In this document: one piece after another, positions 1 through 8,320 of the stretch
Position numbering within the stretch: position 1 is the first letter of the stretch
Layout of the letters: each line of letters opens with the position of its first letter
DNA from: Gemmatimonadota bacterium
Lineage (GTDB): Bacteria > Gemmatimonadota > Gemmatimonadetes > Longimicrobiales > Gaopeijiaceae
Direction: 5' to 3'
Length of the DNA stretch: 64,000 nt
Assembly (NCBI GenBank): GCA_028875075.1
Contig: JAPPGF010000011.1
Span: 113,643 to 177,642 of the forward strand
Translations under genes and position numbers: made by a program
The notes under the pieces: generated by a model
Database searches by the model: none
What the model saw: the letters and a program-made list of their open reading frames with translations, nothing else
What the model was told of the DNA's origin: nothing

Positions 1-934
1 CCGCCTCGTGCGCGGGGTTGAAGAGCAGCGGCTGCGGGCGGAAGGAGTAGTAAGCGAACACCAGCACGCCGACGAGCAAGACGAGGGCCTGAAGGGGGAT
101 TTTCCAGTACGCGCTCATGAGCAGCGACCCGCGCGCCTCGTTGACCGAGCGCGCCGCCAGGTAGCGCTGAACTTGGCTCTGATCGGTGCCGAAGTACGAC
201 ATCATCAGAAAGGTCCCGCCGATCAGGCCGGACCAGAACGTGTACGTCTCGGTCGGATCGAGCCGGAAGTCGAACGCGTTCAACCGTCCGGTTGTGCCTG
301 CCACGCGCAGCGCTCCGTCCAAGCCGACGCCCTCGGGCATTCCAGCCACAACCGCACCGATGATGCCGAGCAACCCGAGCACGATGATGACCATCTGCTT
401 GACGTCAGCCCACGCCACCGCCTGAACACCGCCCAATGCAGCGTAGGCTGCTGCTGGGAGCCCTACTAGCGCAACCGCGAGCGGCAGAGACCACCCGAAA
501 AGCGCGGAGAGGATCACCGCAGGCGCTGAGATCACGACCCCGGCCGCCATCGCCCGAGAGAGTAGAAAGAGTACGCTCGTAAGCGTGCGCGTGCGGGCGT
601 CGAAGCGCTTCTCGAGGTATTGGTACGCCGTATAGACACGGGCGCGCAGCAACAGCGGTACAATCGTGACGCCGAGGATCAACATCGCGAGCGGCAGCCC
701 GAGATAGAACTGGATGAAGCGGACACCGTCGGTGGCGCCCTGACCGGTGGTACCGACCAAGGTTATTGCGGACAGTTGCGTCGCCATTACGGAGAGCCCG
801 ACCACCCACCAAGGCAGGCTCCGATTGGCTAGGAGGAAGCCCTCCATACGATCGGTGCCACGCGCACGCCGTAGTCCGTCCCACACGATGTAGACGACGT
901 ATGCAATGACGATAGCCCAGTCGACTGGATGCAT
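1..934 (-). CDS. Sodium:solute symporter family protein (3' end beyond window)
   Basis: This is an inner-membrane secondary transporter of the solute:sodium symporter (SSS) family, which couples Na+ entry to uptake of an organic solute; the substrate cannot be told from sequence. The first 311 codons are present and the gene runs off the left edge. The ATG lies in AAGGGGATG right after the stop of the small gene upstream. Visible features are a first helix after MHPVDWAIVIAYVVYIVWDG, the family motif around LPWWVVGLSVMATQLSAITL, a series of hydrophobic helices, and the helix-loop segment GGTFLMMSYFGTDQSQVQRY typical of SSS proteins. It is the third gene of a tightly packed unit (exported unknown, small membrane protein, symporter), which suggests they work together. 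Family assignment is firm. Confidence 0.9.
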   Translation of the reverse strand, partial: MHPVDWAIVIAYVVYIVWDGLRRARGTDRMEGFLLANRSLPWWVVGLSVMATQLSAITLVGTTGQGATDGVRFIQFYLGLPLAMLILGVTIVPLLLRARVYTAYQYLEKRFDARTRTLTSVLFLLSRAMAAGVVISAPAVILSALFGWSLPLAVALVGLPAAAYAALGGVQAVAWADVKQMVIIVLGLLGIIGAVVAGMPEGVGLDGALRVAGTTGRLNAFDFRLDPTETYTFWSGLIGGTFLMMSYFGTDQSQVQRYLAARSVNEARGSLLMSAYWKIPLQALVLLVGVLVFAYYSFRPQPLLFNPAHEA

Positions 935-938
935 CCCC

Positions 939-1085
939 TTAGGGCGTCCCGTACCGAGCGTTGAGCAGCCACAGCGCGATCATGGCCAGGACCTGCACAA
1001 CGAAGACCTTGATGGCCACCCGCTTGACGCGTGCTCGGCCCTCGGTATCGGTTTCGAGATTGGGGTCGACCAAGTGCTCAGCCAC
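939..1085 (-). CDS. Small single-pass membrane protein, putative symporter accessory subunit
   Basis: A 48-codon gene. It starts with GTG inside GTGGCTGA, so it overlaps the last 8 bases of the upstream gene, and it ends with TAA four bases before the symporter ATG. The first 22 residues are acidic, then polar (starting AEHLVDPNLETD), followed by a basic KR pair and one strongly hydrophobic segment (VFVVQVLAMIALWLL), then a short polar tail. The layout predicts a single membrane helix with an N-in topology. No enzyme motif is visible. The overlap on one side and the 4-base gap on the other suggest translational coupling with both neighbours. A role as a subunit or assembly factor of the symporter is inference from context. 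Confidence 0.7.
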   Translation of the reverse strand: MAEHLVDPNLETDTEGRARVKRVAIKVFVVQVLAMIALWLLNARYGTP

Positions 1086-2367
1086 CGGCCGGACCCGGAC
1101 CCGGGGGCACAAGCGAAGTGAAATCTGTCTGCAACTGACCGCTAGAGATGTAGTCGATCACCGCAGCCACAGCCTCCGCCTGGCTGACGACGGGCAACTC
1201 GATCGTGTAAACGGCCTCACCCTCCATCACGCCGGACTCGGGAAAACGGACTGCCGTGAGACTCATGACTTCGCCAGCCGCCAGCCGATCGAGCACAGGT
1301 TTCCGGACAGGTGCCATGTAGGCAATCGGCGCTCCAGTCGCGGCGCTGGCGCTCCAGATCACATCGTCGGCCAGATTGGCTAGACCGCCGAAATGGAGGA
1401 AGTAGTAGGACTCACCGCCGAGGGGGGTCCAGACGTCGAGCCGAATCGCCAATCCGGGAACCAGCTGGAAACGAGGGTGCTCGAACGTCAGGCCCAGCGA
1501 GTCGAGCGCGGCCTCAAAGCGCGCAACATCCTCTGGCTCGACCACGGTCTTGTCTTGAAGCATGGGCTCGATGCCCACGACGACGGCGACGTTGCCGCGT
1601 GTCGCGCTCGCGTTTGTGCTGGCTCCACCCAGCGTGCCCTGGGCGGTGAGTCCTAGCCGCGAGGGCTGGGACCACGGACGAAGGGTCTCAATGCCCCACA
1701 GGTCTTCAGGCGCCTCCATGAGCCGGAATCGGCCGCTCGGCGTGCCGCCTCGCGCTTCCGCACACAGCGCGTTTTGCGTCTCCCCACACGCTTCGAGCAC
1801 GAAACTCCGGACGAACATCACGCCCAGGCACGCATCTGCCGACTGCAGCAGGTCGCCCGTGGCAGCCACCATGGTGTCGGCCTCCGCCGTGGCCGCGTCG
1901 CCGGCTTCACGTACCTGCGCCAGAATGGCTTCACGCCCCTCGGTGCGTTGTGCCTGGAGAGTCGTGTCGCCCGTTGCCAGGAACTGCCGCGCGAGCCCCT
2001 GATCGGCCTCGTACCACTCAAGCACGGCCTGCTCGATTGGATCATCGGTGTCGAAGGGTGTCGCTCGGGTCGTGTCTTCCAACGCCACCGCGTCGACCAG
2101 TTGGCCTAGACGCTGAGTGCGCGTGCGCACCGGATTGAGCGCCTCGTTGAGCGCGTCCAGCCGTGCGAGCAGCGGAACACAACGCCGTGAGCGCGTAGCT
2201 TCCACCTCCAGAAGAGAACGTGGCCACGGCCCCTCGTCGGACAGAGAATCCAGCGCCGCGACCTCAGGGGCGGGCTCGGGCGCTGGGGCCTGTCCAGAGA
2301 TGGGAGGGGCTTCGGATAGAACTCCGACAAAAGCCAGCAAGACAGCCAGCGCAATGTTGGTCTTCAC
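1078..2367 (-). CDS. Exported protein of unknown function
   Basis: About 429 residues. I place the start at a GTG preceded at 7 bases by GGAG; it opens directly with a signal peptide (KTNIALAVLLAFVGVL, then an Ala/Pro/Glu-rich linker), whereas the in-frame upstream extension looks untranslated. The mature part is rich in Ala, Glu and Leu. It contains scattered Cys (RRCVPLL, ADACLGV, LEACGETQNALCAE) that could form disulfides, and a more compact C-terminal region with SYYFLHFGGLANLADDV. I do not recognise the family. It is first in the operon with the small membrane protein and the SSS symporter, so a periplasmic role tied to that transporter is possible but unproven. Confidence 0.7.
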   Translation of the reverse strand: MKTNIALAVLLAFVGVLSEAPPISGQAPAPEPAPEVAALDSLSDEGPWPRSLLEVEATRSRRCVPLLARLDALNEALNPVRTRTQRLGQLVDAVALEDTTRATPFDTDDPIEQAVLEWYEADQGLARQFLATGDTTLQAQRTEGREAILAQVREAGDAATAEADTMVAATGDLLQSADACLGVMFVRSFVLEACGETQNALCAEARGGTPSGRFRLMEAPEDLWGIETLRPWSQPSRLGLTAQGTLGGASTNASATRGNVAVVVGIEPMLQDKTVVEPEDVARFEAALDSLGLTFEHPRFQLVPGLAIRLDVWTPLGGESYYFLHFGGLANLADDVIWSASAATGAPIAYMAPVRKPVLDRLAAGEVMSLTAVRFPESGVMEGEAVYTIELPVVSQAEAVAAVIDYISSGQLQTDFTSLVPPGPGPAGG

Positions 2368-2612
2368 CTGATACTCCGAGAGGCGCAAGATTGATGGTTC
2401 GTGTGGCAGCGGCCCGACCAGGGCCGAGATACCGCGGGCTGCGCCGCCCAATACCGGCCGCAGGAATCTCCCGGTACTCGCGGCCGGGGACGACAGCATC
2501 TAGTGTGTCACTCACGACGCCAGCGGGCCAGACCTGTGCACCTCGCCCGGAGGACGTAGATGTCTATCTGTTGTGAAGACCGCTCAGCAGCGCTGGGCGC
2601 TGCATCGGGAAC

Positions 2613-4388
2613 ATGAAGAGCAATCCGGAGTCCCTCGAAACCGGCTACAGATCCGCGTCCGGTCGTGGGCGAGGTCGCCTGAAAGTGCACCTAGGGCTCG
2701 CGCTGGGCGCGGTCGTCGTCTTGGCCACCGCCCCTCGGCTGGGCGCTCAGGCGGGCGGAGTCGAGCCGGTCTCGGTCGTCGAAGCGACCGTCGCTGAACT
2801 TCAGGCGGCCCTCACGCAAGGTCGAACGACTTCGCGCGAGCTCGTTCTCATGTATCTGACGCGGATCGCCACCTTTGAGGACCGCCTCAATGCTGTCATC
2901 ACCGTCAACCCACGGGCGCTGGCCGTGGCCGACTCTCTTGACCGGGAACGTGCGGTCGGGCATGTGCGTGGGCCCCTGCATGGGATTCCCGTAGCTCTTA
3001 AGGACAACATTCACACAGTCGATCTGCCCACCACAGGCGGCGCCCTAGCCTTCGAGGGGTTGACGCCGCCCTACGACGCCACCCTCACTGAGAACCTCCG
3101 CGATGCGGGTGCGATTATCCTTGCCAAGACGACAATGACCGAACTCGCGAACTGGGTGACGGCCGGGATGCCCGGCAACTACAGCGCCCTTGGCGGATAC
3201 GGCATGAACCCGTACGATCCGCGGCGTGATCCACGGCCCGAGACCGGGGACGGCCGGCCAGTGCTCTCGACCGGGGGATCGAGCTCCGGCGTCGGCACGG
3301 CCGCAAGCTTTTGGGCTGCCAATGTCGGCACGGAGACTTCCGGTTCCATCCTCTCGCCGGCCAACGCAACCATGTTGGTCGGAATCAAGCCCACGGTGGG
3401 CCGGATTAGCCGCTGGGGGGTGATCCCGATCACCGCAGACCAGGACACGCCCGGTCCGATGGCACGCACGGTGGGCGACGCCGCTCTTGTGCTCGGGGTA
3501 CTCGAGAGCGGCGAACCTGACCCGAACGATCCAGCGACCGGGCGCTGCCCCGTGCCCCCCGGAGGCGACTACACGGCCTTTCTTGATCCTGGAGCGCTCC
3601 GCGGAGCACGTATCGGAGTTCCGCGTGCGTACTACTATGATCCCCTGATTGGGCCCGACACAGTGTCCCTCGGGGGGCTGAGTGCCGATCGGAAACGCGT
3701 GATTGACGAAGCGATTACCGTGTTACGCGCCCAAGGCGCGGTGATCGTCGACCCGGCTGACATCCCGAGCGTTGTCACGTCCGATCGCGATCGGAACATT
3801 TTGCTCTGGCCGATCTGCGCGGATCTGGACGATGGGCGGGGCCTGGACGATGACTGTTCGATCGTCCTCAAATACGGGATGAAGCGCGACTTCGAGCGTT
3901 GGCTCCTGACGCTTGGTGAGCGAGCGCCGGTACGCACACTCCTAGAACTCCGAGAATGGAACGAAGCGCACGCACACCTTGGCGCGATCAAGTACGGTCA
4001 GGCACGACTCGACATTTCGGACGAGATAGACGTCGAGCGCGATCGCATGCGATACGAGATCGACCGGGCAAGGGATATCGAACTCGCCGGGCTTGGTGGG
4101 ATCGATGAGGTGATGGAGAGCGAGCGGCTGGATGCGCTGCTCTTCCCGGGCTCGTCGAACGCCGCGCTTTCCGCCAAACCAGGTTATCCCGCCGTCACTG
4201 TCCCATTCGGGAGGGTGGACAACCCAGCTGCGGCCACGCTCCCAGAAGGATTTGACCCGCCGCCGGCACCCTTCGGGGTGAGCTTTGCCGGCCGCGCGTG
4301 CGATGAGCCTCGCCTGATCGCGCTAGCCTACGCATTCGAGCAGGCAACGCTCGCAAGAGTGGCGACGGCATTCGAGCTGCCGCGTTGA
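2613..4388 (+). CDS. Exported amidase (amidase signature family)
   Basis: An amidase-signature hydrolase that cleaves C-N amide bonds with a Ser-cisSer-Lys triad; the substrate is unknown. The three catalytic elements are visible: Lys130 in PVALKDN, the cis-Ser in the GGSSSG motif near residues 221-226, and the nucleophile Ser244 in GTETSGSIL. A hydrophobic stretch at residues 27-45 (LGLALGAVVVLATAPRLGAQ) after a basic N-terminus looks like a signal peptide, so the enzyme probably acts in the periplasm. At 591 residues it is longer than cytoplasmic GatA-type members and resembles the exported amidases annotated in peptide-degrading bacteria. The linker between the Lys and the GGSS motif is extended. 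The start ATG has only a weak Shine-Dalgarno. Monocistronic. Confidence 0.92.
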   Translation: MKSNPESLETGYRSASGRGRGRLKVHLGLALGAVVVLATAPRLGAQAGGVEPVSVVEATVAELQAALTQGRTTSRELVLMYLTRIATFEDRLNAVITVNPRALAVADSLDRERAVGHVRGPLHGIPVALKDNIHTVDLPTTGGALAFEGLTPPYDATLTENLRDAGAIILAKTTMTELANWVTAGMPGNYSALGGYGMNPYDPRRDPRPETGDGRPVLSTGGSSSGVGTAASFWAANVGTETSGSILSPANATMLVGIKPTVGRISRWGVIPITADQDTPGPMARTVGDAALVLGVLESGEPDPNDPATGRCPVPPGGDYTAFLDPGALRGARIGVPRAYYYDPLIGPDTVSLGGLSADRKRVIDEAITVLRAQGAVIVDPADIPSVVTSDRDRNILLWPICADLDDGRGLDDDCSIVLKYGMKRDFERWLLTLGERAPVRTLLELREWNEAHAHLGAIKYGQARLDISDEIDVERDRMRYEIDRARDIELAGLGGIDEVMESERLDALLFPGSSNAALSAKPGYPAVTVPFGRVDNPAAATLPEGFDPPPAPFGVSFAGRACDEPRLIALAYAFEQATLARVATAFELPR

Positions 4389-4755
4389 AGTCCCATGCCG
4401 CTATCAGGGTTGGTCGGCCGTCTGCACACCCAGAGCGGTGAGTACCACGGACTACGCCGTTCGGGTCGTGGAGGTAGAAGCTCTCCCTGCTACAGAGACG
4501 CCTCGCTCCCGACAAGCGACGCGGTTCCGTTGAACGCCGCCAAAGAACACCTGTCGTGAGCCACCCCGCCCTGCTGGTTGCGACCGTGAGAGCTGCCGTC
4601 ACAGGAGCGCATCCTGAACTCCGATCCGCGGGCAAACGCGTTCGCGCAACTGAAGCGTTCTGCCAGCCGATAGCGAACTGACTAGCGTTCACGACGCCGT
4701 CGACGACCTCGCGCGCCGCCTCTCTCCGGATTCCCTTATCCGGGACCCGGCCGCA
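4389..4755. other. Intergenic stretch, no intact gene seen
   Basis: Between the amidase and the FAD-linked dehydrogenase I see no intact gene. Reading the minus strand near 4452-4490 gives ESFYLHDPNGVV, which matches the end of the VOC/glyoxalase fold, but the frame on either side does not look like that family; a decayed VOC gene is possible. The part from about 4660 onward reads in frame into the next gene and is probably coding (see that entry). Confidence 0.4.
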
Positions 4756-6093
4756 ATGGCCCCCTACCTAACCGACTGGAGGGGCCGCTACCGGGGAGAG
4801 GCGGCGTGCGTAGCGCGCCCGGCAAGCACCCGAGAGGTGCGAGCCACGGTCCAATGGGCCGGAGTCCATCGCGTGGCCATCGTGCCGCAGGGCGGCAACA
4901 CGGGCCTCGCAGGCGGAGCCACCCCGAATGCAGGCACGCGGGCATCGGTGGACACGCGTCCCCAAGTGGTGCTCTCGTTGAATCGTATGGACGCCGTGCG
5001 CAACGTGGACCGTATTGGTATGACGCTTGAGGTTGAGGCGGGCTGTATCGTGGAACACGCCAAGAAGGTGGCAGCTAGGGCGGGCCGCTATCTCCCGATC
5101 AGCTTCGGCGCCCAGGGTTCAGCTACGGTCGGCGGGATGATCTCAACGAACGCGGGCGGTTCCAACGCACTCCGCCACGGCACCGTGAGACAGTTCGTCC
5201 TGGGTGTCGAGGCGGTGCTCGCTGACGGCTCGGTTGTCGGCGAATTAGGCGGGCTACGCAAGGACAACGCCGGTTGGGACTGGAAGCAGCTCTTCATCGG
5301 TTCGGAAGGCACACTGGGCGTCGTGACGGCCGCAGTGCTCCGTCTCCTTCCACTGCCCTCCGAGCGAGCGCTCGCGTTCGTCGCACTGGAGAGTCCGGAG
5401 GCCGCGCTCGCGCTTCTCGAGCGGTTCCAGGACCAGATGGGAGATGCCGTCACGGCATTCGAGCTCATGTCCGGGCCAACCCTGGACTTGGTGATTCGCC
5501 ATCTGGGTGCCCCGTCGCCGCTGAACCCCACGCCCTGGTGTGTCCTAATAGAGGTAGCGGACAGCGCGGGTGACCTCCGGCGTCGTTTCGAGGCGGCGCT
5601 TGCAGCCGCGGCCGAGCACGGGTCCATCGAGGATACGGCGCTGGCCGAGTCGACGGAGCACGCGCGCCGCTTCTGGACGCTGCGTGAGAGTATCGCTGAA
5701 GCGGAGCGACGCCAGCAACCAAGCGCGAAGCACGACGTCTCGGTTCCGGTAACGCGCGTGCCCGCTTTCTTGCGCGAGGTCGAGACCGCGCTCGCCCAGC
5801 TCGGACCAGGACTTCAGATCATCGCGTTCGGTCACCTCGGCGACGGAAACCTTCACTACAACGTCGCTGGGCAGGCGGCCGGCATAGCGGACGCAGACAT
5901 CACGCGGGTCGTGCACGACGTAGTCGCCGGCTTCGGCGGCTCGATCTCCGCGGAGCACGGAATCGGGCAGTACCGCATAGCGGAGTTGGGGCGTCTTAAG
6001 CCGGTAGCTGAGCTAGCGCTCCTGCGCCGCCTCAAGTGCGCGCTCGATCCCGACGAACTCTTCAATCCGGGTAAGGTACTCCCAGAGCCCTAG
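4756..6093 (+). CDS. FAD-linked oxidase, D-2-hydroxyacid (glycolate/lactate/2-hydroxyglutarate) dehydrogenase type
   Basis: A flavoprotein of the GlcD/Dld/D2HGDH group: it oxidises a D-2-hydroxyacid to the 2-oxoacid and passes electrons to a carrier. The N-terminal PCMH-type FAD domain has the phosphate-binding motif PQGGNTGLAGGATP and GGMISTNAGGSNALRHGTVR. The C-terminal cap carries the metal/substrate motif FGHLGDGNLHYN and the closing signature SAEHGIGQYR with FNPGKVLPEP. The coordinates use the first ATG, but homologues normally contain about 20 residues before MAPYLTDWRGRYRG. The frame is open upstream with plausible sequence (SPDSLIRDPAA), and an in-frame TGA sits at 4651. There is no ATG, GTG or TTG in between, so the real start may be CTG at 4678 or 4660. 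Ends 3 bases from the convergent ruvA stop. Confidence 0.9.
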   Translation: MAPYLTDWRGRYRGEAACVARPASTREVRATVQWAGVHRVAIVPQGGNTGLAGGATPNAGTRASVDTRPQVVLSLNRMDAVRNVDRIGMTLEVEAGCIVEHAKKVAARAGRYLPISFGAQGSATVGGMISTNAGGSNALRHGTVRQFVLGVEAVLADGSVVGELGGLRKDNAGWDWKQLFIGSEGTLGVVTAAVLRLLPLPSERALAFVALESPEAALALLERFQDQMGDAVTAFELMSGPTLDLVIRHLGAPSPLNPTPWCVLIEVADSAGDLRRRFEAALAAAAEHGSIEDTALAESTEHARRFWTLRESIAEAERRQQPSAKHDVSVPVTRVPAFLREVETALAQLGPGLQIIAFGHLGDGNLHYNVAGQAAGIADADITRVVHDVVAGFGGSISAEHGIGQYRIAELGRLKPVAELALLRRLKCALDPDELFNPGKVLPEP

Positions 6094-6096
6094 TGT

Positions 6097-6690
6097 TCAG
6101 CGACGCTCAAGCACTCGCTTGATCAGCTCTTCCGCGCCTTGCGCGCCGCCGTCCTCCAACACACGTCGGACGGCGTCATCCGCGTCGGCAAAGGAGTAAC
6201 CCAGGGCGACCAGCGCGGCGACCGCCTCCTGCGAGGGCCCAACGGTGTCCTCGCTCGTTCCGGGCGCAGCGCTCACGGCGAGCTTAGCAACCTTGTCCCA
6301 AAGCTCCAGAACCATCCGCTCAGCGGTTTTTCGGCCGATGCCGCTCACTTGCGCCAACACCGACACGTCCTTCTCGGCAAGCACACGAGCGAGCCGGTGG
6401 GCGCTGTACACCGAGAGCGCCTGGAGCGCGAGTCGGGTGCCGACACCCTTGACGGACATCAGGAGACGGAAGACCTCCCGCTCGCTGCTTTCGAGAAAAC
6501 CGAAGAGGTCGACAGAGTCCTCGCGCACGACTTGAAGCGTGAGTAGCTCGACCATCGCCCCCGACGTGGGCATCCGCTGAAGCACCGACAGCGGCAGCGC
6601 GGCTTCGTATACCACCCCGCCGACGGTCTCGATCTCTACCAATCCGTCGGCGGTACGCGAGAGCAGTTGCCCTTTGAGGCGGCTTATCAT
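6097..6690 (-). CDS. ruvA: Holliday junction branch migration complex subunit RuvA
   Basis: RuvA binds four-way junctions as a tetramer and loads the RuvB motor during recombinational repair. The start ATG is preceded by GAGGAG at 6 bases; the protein opens MISRLKGQLLSRTADGLVEI. It has the N-terminal OB-fold, two helix-hairpin-helix motifs (LLMSVKGVGTRLALQAL and LAQVSGIGRKTAERMVLEL) and a C-terminal domain III (VAALVALGYSFADADDAVRR) that contacts RuvB. Length 197 residues, normal. Its ATG overlaps the ruvC TGA (ATGA), so the two are translationally coupled. ruvB is not in this window; upstream ruvC and yebC make the usual cluster. The gene ends 3 bases from the stop of the convergent flavoprotein gene. 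Confidence 0.97.
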   Translation of the reverse strand: MISRLKGQLLSRTADGLVEIETVGGVVYEAALPLSVLQRMPTSGAMVELLTLQVVREDSVDLFGFLESSEREVFRLLMSVKGVGTRLALQALSVYSAHRLARVLAEKDVSVLAQVSGIGRKTAERMVLELWDKVAKLAVSAAPGTSEDTVGPSQEAVAALVALGYSFADADDAVRRVLEDGGAQGAEELIKRVLERR

Positions 6691-7223
6691 CGGTTTCTCC
6701 TCGCAAACGCGCCGGCCATGCAGTGGCACAGCGCCGCTGCCACACCGTCCGCCGCGTCGGCAGGTGCCGGCGCGGTGCGCAGTCGGAGCTGCCGCTGAAC
6801 CATGAAGCCGACCTGCTCCTTGCTCGCACGTCCGGTCCCCACCACCGCTTTCTTGATCTCGACTGCTGTGTACTCGCTGATGGGAAGGTTATTGAGAGAA
6901 GCAGCCAACAGGATCGCACCACGTGTGTGGCCAAGTGTGAGGGCGGTGCGGCTGTTTCTGCCGTGGAACACGTCCTCGACCGACACAACCGAAGGACGAT
7001 GCCGGTCGATCAGCTCTACGATTCCTTCGTAGACTTCGCGAATGCGGCTGGGTAACGGCTGACCGGTCGCCGTCCGGATCACGCCGCACTCGATAAGCGA
7101 GACGCGCCCGCCGCCCTCTCGTTCTACGACGCCGAAACCAGTGATCGCGGTACCGGGATCGATACCCAAGACGATGCGCGTGTCGCGGCCGAGGCCTCGG
7201 CCAGTCAAGGCAGCGCTCTCCAC
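6687..7223 (-). CDS. ruvC: Crossover junction endodeoxyribonuclease RuvC
   Basis: RuvC is the dimeric Holliday-junction resolvase that nicks symmetrically with metal-ion catalysis. The four acidic catalytic residues are all present: Asp22 in LGIDPGT, Glu83 in SVEDVF, and Asp156 and Asp159 in APADAADGVAAALCH. Length 178 residues including about 14 extra at the N-terminus compared with the usual start near TRIVLGIDPG, so translation may begin slightly downstream. The stop overlaps the ruvA start by 4 bases, and yebC lies 66 bases upstream. The protein works in the cytoplasm with RuvAB at stalled forks. Confidence 0.97.
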   Translation of the reverse strand: MESAALTGRGLGRDTRIVLGIDPGTAITGFGVVEREGGGRVSLIECGVIRTATGQPLPSRIREVYEGIVELIDRHRPSVVSVEDVFHGRNSRTALTLGHTRGAILLAASLNNLPISEYTAVEIKKAVVGTGRASKEQVGFMVQRQLRLRTAPAPADAADGVAAALCHCMAGAFARRNR

Positions 7224-7289
7224 TTGTAGATGAGCTGTGTTACAGGGGGGTGTGCGTCAACCACTCCGATCGCGGCCGCCGAATGTCCG

Positions 7290-8036
7290 TCACCCGGCTT
7301 CAGCGAGCACCTTCTCGTCGACGTTCGCGTTCGAGTGCACTTTCTGCACATCGTCATGATCGTCGAGCACGCCGAACAGCCTGACCAGTCGCTCTGCGTC
7401 ACTCCCGACGACATCGACCTCCGCCCGCGGGATCATCGACAGCTCGCACTGAATCGATTCAATCCCCGCGGCCGAAAGCCCCGCACGTACCTGGTGGAGG
7501 TGCGGAGGCGCGGTGGCAATCACGTATTCCGTATCCTCGCGGGTGATATCCTCGGCACCGGAATCGAGGGCAGCTTCGAGCACCGCGACTTCGTCGTAGC
7601 GCGAGGCGTCCACGTATATCTGTCCCTTGCGATCGAACTGCCAAGCTACCGATCCGCTGGTGCCGAGCGATCCCCCATGGCGCTCGAGAACACGACGCAA
7701 TTCGGCGACCGTGCGGTTCATGTTGTCGGTCACCGTCTCCACATAGAGCGCGACCCCTCCGGGGCCGTACCCCTCGTAGGCGATCTCTTGGTACTGCACG
7801 CTCTCAAGCTCACCCGTGCCCTTCTTGATCGCGCGCTCGATGTTCTCGGACGGCATGTTGGCTGCTTTGGCCGTGTCCACCGCCAGACGCAACCGGGGGT
7901 TGCCGTCGAGGTTCCCGCCGGCTCCGCGGGCGGCCACCGTGATCTCACGGATCAGCTTCGTGAAACGCTGACCGCGCTTGGCATCGAGGACAGCCTTCTT
8001 GCGCTTGATTTGCTTCCACTTGCTGTGACCAGCCAC
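7290..8036 (-). CDS. yebC: YebC/TACO1 family protein (translation or transcription regulator)
   Basis: A 248-residue member of the YebC/PmpR/TACO1 family. The N-terminal signature MAGHSKWKQIKRKKAVLDAK and the segment GYGPGGVALYVETVTDN are diagnostic. The family has been described as DNA-binding regulators and more recently as ribosome-associated factors that relieve stalling (YebC, TACO1). It sits just upstream of ruvC-ruvA, its usual bacterial neighbourhood. The full three-domain length is present. The start ATG is clear from the conserved N-terminus. The intergenic region upstream carries a candidate promoter at 8161-8189. Confidence 0.95.
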   Translation of the reverse strand: MAGHSKWKQIKRKKAVLDAKRGQRFTKLIREITVAARGAGGNLDGNPRLRLAVDTAKAANMPSENIERAIKKGTGELESVQYQEIAYEGYGPGGVALYVETVTDNMNRTVAELRRVLERHGGSLGTSGSVAWQFDRKGQIYVDASRYDEVAVLEAALDSGAEDITREDTEYVIATAPPHLHQVRAGLSAAGIESIQCELSMIPRAEVDVVGSDAERLVRLFGVLDDHDDVQKVHSNANVDEKVLAEAG

Positions 8037-8160
8037 GGAGATACTCCCAGAGCAGCTTCTGGCCGCTCCGCTCGTTTGCGCTCAGGATCCTCGGGCGGTG
8101 GCGAAGTCGAGCCTCACGGGTTCCGGCGTTGGAGCTTTGTCGTGCGGGGGCGTATTGCGA

Positions 8161-8189
8161 ACCTAATGACAGACCGGCGCAGCAATCAA
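8161..8189 (-). promoter_or_regulatory. Candidate sigma70-type promoter for yebC-ruvC-ruvA
   Basis: Reading the minus strand there is TTGATT, a 17-base spacer and TTAGGT. It lies about 125 bases before the yebC start in an otherwise gene-free stretch. The -35 match is good and the -10 is poor, so this is a weak call. Confidence 0.35.
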
Positions 8190-8255
8190 TCGCATGACCC
8201 GGTTGTACGGCCCTCTCACGGCGAGTGACGCGGGATCGAGCTTTCCGGAGTCTCC

Positions 8256-8281
8256 AAGAAAAGCCCCCTCCGCGGGAGGGA
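8256..8281 (-). terminator. Rho-independent terminator after the EF-G-like gene
   Basis: On the minus strand CCCTCC-CGC-GGAGGG forms a GC-rich hairpin followed by GGCTTTTCTT. It starts about 40 bases after the stop of the EF-G-like gene, between it and the yebC promoter region, and so isolates the two transcripts. Confidence 0.75.
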
Positions 8282-8320
8282 TGCTCCCTCGGCGCGCTCA
8301 CAACGCTCCCACGCACCACG

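Noticed and set aside
4440..4490. VOC/glyoxalase-like ESFYLHDPNGVV on the minus strand
   Set aside because: Only one short motif; flanking sequence in the same frame does not continue the fold. Could be chance.
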